Source of the DNA: an uncultured Eubacterium sp.
Lineage (GTDB): Bacteria > Bacillota > Clostridia > Lachnospirales > Lachnospiraceae
Direction: 5' to 3'
NCBI GenBank assembly: GCA_948579355.1
Contig: CAPAOV010000001.1
Span: forward strand, 1-64,000
Length of the DNA stretch: 64,000 nt
Position numbers and translations under genes: made by a program. Shown one piece after another: positions 40,390 through 48,202 of this stretch; positions within the stretch are counted from its first letter, which is position 1, and each line of letters begins with the position of its first letter. The notes beneath the pieces are model-generated. The model was given only the letters and a program-made list of their open reading frames with translations, was not told where the DNA came from and did not search any database.

Positions 40390-42693
40390 ATGTTAGAAAA
40401 TCTTGTGATAAACGGAAAGAATCCGGTTCCAAAAGGAACGGTAATATATGAAAAGGGACAGCCGCTTCAGTCGGTTGGACTTATATTGAAAGGGCGTGTT
40501 GTTGTGAATGGCGATGGCGTACACACAACGCTCAGTTCAGGAAACTTTTTGGGAATGTGTGATGTAATGCAGGGGAAACATTCCTTTACTTTTGTTGCAT
40601 TGGATGATTGCGTGATATATGGACTGCCGATTACCGAGCAGAAACAAGCGGGCCTCCTGTTGGATGAAAAGCCACAATATCGGGGGCTTTTAATTACGTC
40701 CATCAATTTTTTTTATCAGGATATCGTGAGTGGGTATATGGCGATTAAGCAACAGGCAGAATCGCTATTGCAGTTTGTCAGTGAGGCGTATCAAAACTAT
40801 TTGCAGGCAGCGGAGAAAAATGGTCTTGTACCAGAGACGATATCTGCGATAGAGACGTTGCAGCAACAGGCGGAGCAGAAGCCGCTTCTGCCCGAGCGGC
40901 TGACTTATTTTATGCAGTGCTGCCGGATTCCGATAGAAGCGCAGAGAAATTATTACGGGGCAAATGCCTATGTTGCAAAAAGCTATTTTCAGGAACAATG
41001 CAAAGTACTGCCGGATTTATTAGCGGCGTGCCATACATCGACGGATTTGCTGAAAAAGTTGTTTAACGTTATGATTATGGGAGAGAGAAATCTGTTTTCT
41101 CTTGTTTCCCGCATGGCCCTTGGTCTGAAAAAGGCGGGACAGAACGATGAGCAGCTCAGCGCCATGTTAGATAAGATTCTGGAAAATATCAATGATTCCG
41201 AAAAGGTATTGCTGGAAAAAGCCGGCTGCGACATGAATCTTGACCGCACGCGTATGGAAGAGACTTATTTTGCTCTCCTGTCCGATGAAGTGGTAGAAGT
41301 GGAAGAATATAGTGCGGACGATTTGAAACTGCTGGATAACTCGCTGCAGCAGATTATTGATTATGCTCCGGTACACGGGCGTGTGGCAGAAGAATTTACC
41401 GAGGTGATAGAGAAATTTGGGAAGCTGTCGGACCCGTTCGTCAAGAATCCGGAAGCAGGTTCTCTCCGCAAAAAGATTTCCTCGCTCTATTTTGAATTAT
41501 ACGAGGCAGTATTAAAGAAGAGTTTTGACGACCCGCAGATGCCTACAGCGGTGCGGTTATTTCTCCGTTTTGGCTATGTCAGCGAGAAGCTCTTGAAAGA
41601 AGAAGAGCTGCAGATGCTGTTGTCGTTTCCAGATTTTCCAGACGAGCAGATGGAACATCGCGTTTATACGTTGCCGGAATGGTTATATGAAATATACAAA
41701 ATGCGCAAAAATCCATCCAAAAACGAATTTGATTTGGACTACGAAGAAGATTTGCGCGTGAAGCTTCAGGAGCATAAAATTACGGAGCAGGAACACAGGA
41801 AAGCGATGGAGGATGGAGAACAGCGCCTGCATTTTGAGATAGATAATCTGTATCGTTATGCCGACCGTCTGTTAAACGGAAATATATCCGCCTTTGTGCC
41901 GATATTGTGTTCCGACGGTATATTTAATAAATTGAACAACACGTTCGTAACGCCGATGGTTATCAATCAGACGGTAAATAAAATAGAAAAAATTGATTAT
42001 TCTATTTTTTATCGGGAGCATTTTGAAGCCTATGAAGAGGCGGGCTTAAACCGTCTGGAAGTGATTGAGCGATATACGCCGGAGTTCATCCTCTTTCCGG
42101 TCTATGGCCGCAACGGCCTGATGTGGCAGGATTTGGAGGGCCGCAATAAAAGCTCGCATGCCCGGATTTTATTGCCATCCTTTATGGAGCAGGATTTAGC
42201 GGGCGTAATATTGAAGATGATGGCGCACTACCGTTGGGAGCGCTGCCGCACGGAGATGGGAGCGCAATGGAACAACTTCCGCTATCCTTCGCTGACAAGC
42301 GAATATACGGATTATCTGCAATTTTATAAAAAGAACAACGAGCTGACGCCTGACCGGAGAGAAAAGGTAAAAGCGCAGCTTCAACAGTGTAACAATAAGT
42401 ATCGCGATGTATTTACCAAAGACTATCAGGATTGGATTTTGCGCGAAGCTGCGGGCGCATTGAAACTCAACCGTGTGGCGCGGGAAATTATGTACACATA
42501 TTGTCCGCTGTCACAGTCAGTAGCTAAAGACTTGTTAGAGCAGACAGCATACAAAGACGCCGCCAGACGTTTTATGGTTGAGCGCGGCAAGAAAGAGAAG
42601 GCATTCCAGTCGTCGCTACGGAGATTTGAAAAAGCAAATGTAGAAATACCGGAAGAGGTAGAGCAGACAGGACGTTATATGATGGAATCGTAA
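40390..42693 (+). CDS. Large protein with N-terminal cyclic-nucleotide-binding-like domain
   Basis: A 767-residue protein. Residues 5-100 form a Crp-like beta-roll (PKGTVIYEKGQPLQSVGLILKGRVVVNG, GNFLGMCDVMQG). No DNA-binding domain follows; instead about 650 mostly helical residues of unrecognised type, including a possible glutamate-rich stretch near 440-480. The usual phosphate-binding cassette (R-S-A-T) is not obvious, so ligand binding is uncertain. ATG 40390 has AGAGGTG upstream. It occupies the position of dnaX after the SRP RNA and is 13 bases from the next gene, probably its partner. Confidence 0.7.
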   Translation: MLENLVINGKNPVPKGTVIYEKGQPLQSVGLILKGRVVVNGDGVHTTLSSGNFLGMCDVMQGKHSFTFVALDDCVIYGLPITEQKQAGLLLDEKPQYRGLLITSINFFYQDIVSGYMAIKQQAESLLQFVSEAYQNYLQAAEKNGLVPETISAIETLQQQAEQKPLLPERLTYFMQCCRIPIEAQRNYYGANAYVAKSYFQEQCKVLPDLLAACHTSTDLLKKLFNVMIMGERNLFSLVSRMALGLKKAGQNDEQLSAMLDKILENINDSEKVLLEKAGCDMNLDRTRMEETYFALLSDEVVEVEEYSADDLKLLDNSLQQIIDYAPVHGRVAEEFTEVIEKFGKLSDPFVKNPEAGSLRKKISSLYFELYEAVLKKSFDDPQMPTAVRLFLRFGYVSEKLLKEEELQMLLSFPDFPDEQMEHRVYTLPEWLYEIYKMRKNPSKNEFDLDYEEDLRVKLQEHKITEQEHRKAMEDGEQRLHFEIDNLYRYADRLLNGNISAFVPILCSDGIFNKLNNTFVTPMVINQTVNKIEKIDYSIFYREHFEAYEEAGLNRLEVIERYTPEFILFPVYGRNGLMWQDLEGRNKSSHARILLPSFMEQDLAGVILKMMAHYRWERCRTEMGAQWNNFRYPSLTSEYTDYLQFYKKNNELTPDRREKVKAQLQQCNNKYRDVFTKDYQDWILREAAGALKLNRVAREIMYTYCPLSQSVAKDLLEQTAYKDAARRFMVERGKKEKAFQSSLRRFEKANVEIPEEVEQTGRYMMES

Positions 42694-42706
42694 GGAGCAA
42701 AAGAAC

Positions 42707-43999
42707 ATGGCGAAAAGACGAGAGAGGGTACGCCGGTGCAGACAGATTCGGGAATTAATTCAGGAAAATAAATACACGAAAGCGCTGGAGTTGATTGACG
42801 AGCTTCCTCTTGAAGAGGTTGGCTCGCTGGATGACTTATATCTGTATGCGGAGATGTATGAAAAAGCGGAGCATATGGATAAGAAAAAGCAGATTTATTA
42901 TATGATATATGAGCGGACAAAGTCTCGTCATGTGCTGAACAAGCTGCTGCGCCTTGTCATTCGCATGGGTGATATGGAAGAGGCAAAAGAATTATATTTT
43001 ACTTATGAGATGCAAGGAAAAGCAACGCTGGACACGTATGAACTACGCTATCTTGTGGCGAAAGCGGAGGGAGAGCCGAGAAGCCGGCTAATCGAAATTC
43101 TGGAAGAGCTGAAACGGGAAGAGTATACCGAAGAGTGGGGTTTTCAGCTTGCCCGCCTGTATGAACTGGAGGGGATGCGCGACAAATGTATCGCGGAATG
43201 CAAACGTTTGCAACTGTGGTTTGGGGAGGGAAAGATTGTCGACAAAGCGGTTGCGCTGCAAAAGCAATGTGAAGACCCAGCGTGGGAACCGCCGTCGGAA
43301 GAAGAGATTCCGGAACCGGAAGAGCCCGACTTGCAGGAGATGGCTGCCTACGCGGCGCCGGCAGTTGCCGTTACCGAGATGGAAGAACTGCCGGAAAATC
43401 CGTCCTTTGATGAACAGGAGACAGAGCGGGAAGAAATATTGTCGGAGCTGCCGCCCGTCACAGAGGCCGTTTCCAAACCGGTTGTTGTCAAAAAGGCAGA
43501 ACCGGCAAAACGCCCCGAAAGCAAACCGGAGCAGAAAACGGAGCTACCGGAGGAAGAGGAGTCGGAAGATATTTCCCAGCGCGGCATTCGTTACCGCACA
43601 CTCAAAAGTGTGATTCGCCGTTTGCGCCGCAGTGAGGACAAGCCTCATTTTGTTTTTGCGGGAGGGGAAGAACGCATTACGCTGGCGGTTGCCAAACGTG
43701 TGACGAAAGAGCTGAATCAGGGAGGATATGTCGTAACGCATAGCATAGCGAAGATTAGCGCTGAAAAACTGAATCAGATTGATTTGGCTTCGCAGATGGA
43801 TAAAATACGGGGAGGCTGCATGCTTGTGTTAAGCGCACCGGAAATGAGTGAAAAAGCGGTACGGGATTTATTGGAGGTCGTAAAAAACGAGGAAGAGAAG
43901 TTTGTTGTCATGTTATCCGGCCCATTTGATGAAATGGATTGTTTTCTGGAAATTTATCCGGAACTGTCGGATATTCTTACTTATAAAGTGAGAATGTAA
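42707..43999 (+). CDS. TPR-like protein with a degenerate AAA+ (CbxX/EccA-like) domain
   Basis: A 430-residue protein. Residues 1-205 are TPR-like helices (ALELIDELPLEEVGSLDDLYLYAEMYEKAEHM). Residues about 205-290 are an acidic/Pro-rich linker. Residues about 300-430 resemble the CbxX/CfxQ AAA+ module (compare VVMLSGPFDEMDCFLEIYPEL with the family's A-G-Y-x-x-E-M-x-x-F-L-x-x-N-P-x-L). Walker A is replaced by GGEERITLAVAK and Walker B by CMLVLSAPEM, so ATP hydrolysis is not expected. TPR plus CbxX-type AAA is the EccA layout of type VII secretion. Role unknown; likely scaffold or partner of the preceding protein. Confidence 0.65.
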   Translation: MAKRRERVRRCRQIRELIQENKYTKALELIDELPLEEVGSLDDLYLYAEMYEKAEHMDKKKQIYYMIYERTKSRHVLNKLLRLVIRMGDMEEAKELYFTYEMQGKATLDTYELRYLVAKAEGEPRSRLIEILEELKREEYTEEWGFQLARLYELEGMRDKCIAECKRLQLWFGEGKIVDKAVALQKQCEDPAWEPPSEEEIPEPEEPDLQEMAAYAAPAVAVTEMEELPENPSFDEQETEREEILSELPPVTEAVSKPVVVKKAEPAKRPESKPEQKTELPEEEESEDISQRGIRYRTLKSVIRRLRRSEDKPHFVFAGGEERITLAVAKRVTKELNQGGYVVTHSIAKISAEKLNQIDLASQMDKIRGGCMLVLSAPEMSEKAVRDLLEVVKNEEEKFVVMLSGPFDEMDCFLEIYPELSDILTYKVRM

Positions 44000-44036
44000 C
44001 GGCAACGGTATATTGTGCAGGGAAAGGAATCAGCAG

Positions 44037-44603
44037 ATGAATAAGAAACAGGTTTGGAAACCGGGCAATATGCTGTATCCGGTGCCGGCGGTAATGGTGA
44101 GCTGCGGCGATGCCGCAGGCAAAAAAAATATAATTACGGTAGCGTGGACGGGAACGATTTGTTCCGACCCTGCGATGGTGTCGATTTCCGTGCGTCCGGA
44201 GAGGTTCTCGTACTCTATGATAGAAGAGACGGGCGAGTTTGTGATTAACTTAACGACAAAGGAGCTTACCTTTGCCACGGATTGGTGCGGGGTAAAATCC
44301 GGACGGGACGTAGACAAATTTGCGGCAATGAACCTGACTCCCGCTAAGGGGCATGCACTGGAGTATGCGCCGATTATCGAAGAGAGCCCGGTGAATATTG
44401 AGTGCCGTGTTACAGAGAAAAAGAAGTTGGGGAGCCATGACATGTTTTTGGCGGAGATTGCGGATGTTATGGTGAGCGAAAAATATATGAATGAGATGGG
44501 AAAATTTAATTTGAACGAGACCGGATTGGTTGCCTATTCACATGGAGAATACTTTTGTTTGGGTGAAAAAATAGGAAAGTTTGGTTATTCTGTTAAAAAA
44601 TAG
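44037..44603 (+). CDS. Flavin reductase-like FMN-binding protein
   Basis: A 188-residue protein of the flavin reductase/DIM6-NTAB family: PVPAVMVSCGD, NIITVAWTGTICSDPAMVSISVRPERFSY, and DWCGVKSGRDVDKFAAMNLTPAKG are typical. It binds FMN and may act as a reductase or electron carrier; partners are unknown. ATG 44037 has AAAGGA upstream; an earlier in-frame start at 44013 is less likely. Confidence 0.85.
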   Translation: MNKKQVWKPGNMLYPVPAVMVSCGDAAGKKNIITVAWTGTICSDPAMVSISVRPERFSYSMIEETGEFVINLTTKELTFATDWCGVKSGRDVDKFAAMNLTPAKGHALEYAPIIEESPVNIECRVTEKKKLGSHDMFLAEIADVMVSEKYMNEMGKFNLNETGLVAYSHGEYFCLGEKIGKFGYSVKK

Positions 44604-44618
44604 ACTCGAAATATTGTG

Positions 44619-44666
44619 AAATGTGTTACATTTACTATTTTACAAATGTCAAAAATGTGTTATACT
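44619..44666 (+). promoter_or_regulatory. Promoter and inverted repeat upstream of murA
   Basis: TTTACA (44639-44644), 16 bases, TATACT (44661-44666). Just upstream is a perfect inverted repeat AAATGT-gtt-ACATTT (44619-44633), placed where an activator or upstream operator might bind. Confidence 0.5.
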
Positions 44667-44709
44667 ATTACAGCGGTATGTATATATGTTTCTACCGATG
44701 GAGGTTATG

Positions 44710-46008
44710 ATGAAACAGTATCTTATAAAGGGTGGAATACCACTGAGAGGCGAAGTTACCATTGGCGGGGCGAAGAATGCGGCTCTTGGCATCATTGTGG
44801 CGGCTATTATGGCAAATGAGCCTGTTCGGGTGGAAAACCTGCCGGATGTGGATGATGTTCGCGTTTTATTAGAGGCGATAGAGGGAATTGGCGCCATTGT
44901 GGAGCGCGAGGACGCACATACAGTGCGTATTAATGGCGCGCTGATTCATGATGTCAGCGTAGATGAAGAAGCTATTCGGAAAATTCGCGGCTCGTACTAT
45001 TTAGTAGGAGCTTTATTAGGCAAGTATAAAAGAGCGTTAATCGCCCTGCCGGGGGGATGTCAGATAGGCAGCCGTCCGATTGACCAGCATATCAAAGGGT
45101 TTGAGCAATTAGGGGCAAAAGTAACGATTCATCATGGTAAAATTGATGCGCAGGCGGAAAGTCTGAGGGGTACGCATATTTACTTAGATTGTCCGAGCGT
45201 GGGCGCGACGATTAATATTATGATGGCTGCCTGTATGGCAGAGGGGAAAACGATTATCGAGAATCCGGCCAAGGAGCCTCATATTGTAGATGTGGCAAAC
45301 TTCTTAAACAGCATGGGAGCCAACATCAAAGGCGCTGGTACGGATGCGATTCGCATTCGCGGCGTGGAGGCGCTGCATGGCGCGGAATATTCGATTATTC
45401 CCGACCAGATTGAAGCAGGAACTTATATGCTTACGGTTGTGGCGACCGGAGGCGACGCTTATATTAAAAATGTCATTCCCAAGCATTTGGAGGCGATTAC
45501 GGCCAAACTCGTTGAGATTGGCGCCGAAGTAGAAGAGTTTGACGATTGCATACATGTGTCAGCGGACAAACGTTTGTACTACGCCAATGTAAAGACGATG
45601 CCGTATCCGGGTTTTCCTACGGATATGCAGCCGCAGATGACGACGCTGCTCGCCCTCTCACAGGGAACGAGTATTGTGACAGAGACCATTTTTGAGACGC
45701 GTTTTAAATACATTAGCGAATTGCGCCGGATGGGGGCAAATATAACAGTAGAGGGAAACGCTGCTTTTATTACCGGAGTGGAAGACTTTACGTGCGCTCA
45801 AGTCAGCGCACCGGATTTGCGTGCAGGCGCCGCTCTCGTCATGGCGGGTTTAGTTGCCGACGGGATTACTTATGTAAAAGAAATCCAGTATATTGAGCGC
45901 GGCTATGAAAATTTCGTAGAGAAAATCTGTGGATTGGGCGGTTGTATGGAGGAAGTCGATTCGGAAGATGAACGTGCGATTCAGAAATTCAAAATGAAAG
46001 CCATGTAA
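44710..46008 (+). CDS. murA: UDP-N-acetylglucosamine 1-carboxyvinyltransferase
   Basis: A 432-residue enzyme that starts peptidoglycan synthesis by adding enolpyruvate to UDP-GlcNAc. The active-site Cys117 lies in LPGGCQIGSRPIDQH, so fosfomycin sensitivity is expected. GGAKNAALGIIVAAIM, DCPSVGATINIMMAA and PYPGFPTDMQPQMTTLLAL are diagnostic. ATG 44710 follows GGAGG at five bases; ATG 44707 is also possible. It is monocistronic, with its own promoter and terminator. Confidence 0.95.
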   Translation: MKQYLIKGGIPLRGEVTIGGAKNAALGIIVAAIMANEPVRVENLPDVDDVRVLLEAIEGIGAIVEREDAHTVRINGALIHDVSVDEEAIRKIRGSYYLVGALLGKYKRALIALPGGCQIGSRPIDQHIKGFEQLGAKVTIHHGKIDAQAESLRGTHIYLDCPSVGATINIMMAACMAEGKTIIENPAKEPHIVDVANFLNSMGANIKGAGTDAIRIRGVEALHGAEYSIIPDQIEAGTYMLTVVATGGDAYIKNVIPKHLEAITAKLVEIGAEVEEFDDCIHVSADKRLYYANVKTMPYPGFPTDMQPQMTTLLALSQGTSIVTETIFETRFKYISELRRMGANITVEGNAAFITGVEDFTCAQVSAPDLRAGAALVMAGLVADGITYVKEIQYIERGYENFVEKICGLGGCMEEVDSEDERAIQKFKMKAM

Positions 46009-46031
46009 AAGAAAATAGACATAGGAGTAAG

Positions 46032-46056
46032 AACGCCGAGGCAACGAGGCGTTTTT
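46032..46056 (+). terminator. Terminator of murA
   Basis: AACGCC and GGCGTT form the stem with a ten-base loop, followed by a T-run. Confidence 0.8.
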
Positions 46057-46083
46057 GTGTAAGTGAGGAAAGGAGACATACGA

Positions 46084-47010
46084 GTGAACGAGAAAGTAGA
46101 GGTCATTTTAAATGAGGTGGGAAAAGTAATTAAGGGGAAAAATCAGGCGATTGAACTGGTTATGACGGCGATTTTAGCCAAAGGCCATATTTTGGTCGAG
46201 GATGTACCGGGGGTAGGGAAGACTACACTGGCCGTAGCATTTTCCCGCGCCATGGAATTGACAGAGCGCCGTTTGCAGTTTACGCCGGACGTATTGCCGA
46301 GTGATGTCGTTGGTTTCAATATGATTGGGGCGGACGGCGAGTTCCAGTATAAACCGGGGGCGATTCTCTGCAATCTGCTGTTGGCCGATGAGATTAACCG
46401 TACTTCGACGAAGACGCAGTCGGCGCTTTTGGAAGTTATGGAAGAGGGACAAGTTACGGTTGACGGTGTGACGAGACAACTGCCAAATCCGTTTATTGTA
46501 ATTGCGACACAGAATCCGGTCGGTTCGGCAGGCACACAGATGCTGCCGGAATCACAGTTAGACCGTTTTATGATTCGTATTTCCATGGGGTATCCGACGA
46601 TGGAAGAAGAGATGCGCCTGATTAAGGAGAGACAGGACATTAATCCGTTGGATTTTATTCAGGAGATTATATCGAAAAAAGAACTGGTTGTTATGCAGGA
46701 GCAGGTAAAACAGATTTATGTGGACGACAGGGTGCTCGGCTATCTGTCTAAAATCGTAGACGGAACAAGAAAGCATTCGATGATTACTCTGGGCGTCAGT
46801 CCCCGCGGTACGCTGGCTCTGATGGATATGGCAAAGGCGCGTGCGTTTGTTCAGGGCAGGGAGTTTGTTCTGCCGGAAGATATTAAAGAAGTGGCAGGCG
46901 CTGTTCTGGCACATCGCCTGTTGTTAAACGGAAAGGCGCGAATGAGCCATGCTACGGAAGAGGATGTAATTGAAGAGATTGTAAGTAAAATACAGGTGCC
47001 GAAGTTATAA
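46084..47010 (+). CDS. MoxR-family AAA+ ATPase
   Basis: A 308-residue ATPase with Walker A EDVPGVGKTTLA, Walker B LLADEINRTSTKTQSALLEVMEE and sensor IATQNPVGSAGTQMLPESQLDRFM. MoxR proteins act as chaperone-like activators and occur beside DUF58 and transglutaminase-domain proteins, exactly as here. GTG 46084 follows AAAGGAG at eight bases and replaces an earlier in-frame start. Confidence 0.93.
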   Translation: MNEKVEVILNEVGKVIKGKNQAIELVMTAILAKGHILVEDVPGVGKTTLAVAFSRAMELTERRLQFTPDVLPSDVVGFNMIGADGEFQYKPGAILCNLLLADEINRTSTKTQSALLEVMEEGQVTVDGVTRQLPNPFIVIATQNPVGSAGTQMLPESQLDRFMIRISMGYPTMEEEMRLIKERQDINPLDFIQEIISKKELVVMQEQVKQIYVDDRVLGYLSKIVDGTRKHSMITLGVSPRGTLALMDMAKARAFVQGREFVLPEDIKEVAGAVLAHRLLLNGKARMSHATEEDVIEEIVSKIQVPKL

Positions 47011-47074
47011 TCAGAGAGGAACAAAGATAGTGGGGAGCGGAATGTTTCCGCTATGCTTTGGAATGGAGGTTTAT

Positions 47075-48202
47075 ATGACTGTTGGAACTGTCCTCTACAT
47101 ATTCCTTTTTGTTGCGGGGTGTGCCATTTCCGTTTTATTTTTGGAATACGGAACGGTAGCGCTGATGGGCCTGCTTGTGACCGTGCCGATTTTTATGTTT
47201 CTCATTCTTCTTATTATGAGGAAACGAATCAGCGTCACGGTGGACGCCAAGAATCCCATGGCGGAAAAAGACGACATCGACCGTCCGGCTCGTGCCGTGA
47301 TTACGTTATCCATCGAGAATCGCAACCGTTTTTTGCCACTCACGAAAGGGATTGCAAAGGTTCGTTATGAAAATAAATTTTCCGGGGATAAGGGGAAGCT
47401 GAAAATACGTTTTTCCGTGGACGCAGGGAAAAAGCGTGACCGCCGGATTCCGGTAGTTATGTATAACTGCGGCAATGTATCAATTACGGTGGAGAAGGTT
47501 CGTATTTATGATTATCTGAACCTTTTTGCATGGACGATTGGCAAACATTTTGAGAAGCAGGACATACTTGTGCTGCCGCCGATGAAAGAGATGTATTTGG
47601 GGAAAGACCGTTGGTACAATGAAACAAATGAAGACAGCGACCGCTTTTCTCTATATAAAAAGGGAGACGACCCGTCTGAGATTTTTAACATTCGGGATTT
47701 TATGGATGGAGATAAGATTCAGCGCATCCATTGGAAGCTGAGTAGTAAGACGGGAAATTTGATGGTAAAGGAAGGGAGCCTTCCGCTTACGAAAGCAATT
47801 CATATTTTTATTGATTTATGTGTTACGGCTATAAAGGAAGAGCGGGGAAGAAATGTAAATCTGCTTATACAGGGAGTCTATTCCATTTCCATGTTTATGA
47901 TTGAACATGGCATACCGCAGATTTTTATATGGCATGACAGGAAAAATGAGATGATACAGGAATATTCCGTAGAACACGAAGAAGAATTATACTGGATGTT
48001 TCAGGAATTATTTAAGTGTAGAATCACGAAAAATCCCAATGAATTAATGCAGGCCTATATGGATTGGGGCAAGGGAAAACTGTTGGAATCAGCGTTGTAT
48101 CTTACTGTTGCCGACCATGATGATTTGGATGAAAGAAATTTGATAAGGGACCGTTTGGAAGTAATGGACTTACGAGGTGAAGAACTTGAAGACCAGGAAT
48201 AA
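47075..48202 (+). CDS. DUF58 domain membrane protein
   Basis: A 375-residue protein with two N-terminal membrane segments (about 5-50), an extracytoplasmic beta-sandwich-like part, and the DUF58 signature DRWYNETNEDSDRF...DPSEIFNIRDFMDGDKIQRIHWKLSSKTGNLMVKE (interrupted here; about residues 185-235). DUF58 proteins are vWA-like partners of MoxR. ATG 47075 follows GGAGG. It overlaps the next gene by up to 26 bases. Confidence 0.9.
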   Translation: MTVGTVLYIFLFVAGCAISVLFLEYGTVALMGLLVTVPIFMFLILLIMRKRISVTVDAKNPMAEKDDIDRPARAVITLSIENRNRFLPLTKGIAKVRYENKFSGDKGKLKIRFSVDAGKKRDRRIPVVMYNCGNVSITVEKVRIYDYLNLFAWTIGKHFEKQDILVLPPMKEMYLGKDRWYNETNEDSDRFSLYKKGDDPSEIFNIRDFMDGDKIQRIHWKLSSKTGNLMVKEGSLPLTKAIHIFIDLCVTAIKEERGRNVNLLIQGVYSISMFMIEHGIPQIFIWHDRKNEMIQEYSVEHEEELYWMFQELFKCRITKNPNELMQAYMDWGKGKLLESALYLTVADHDDLDERNLIRDRLEVMDLRGEELEDQE

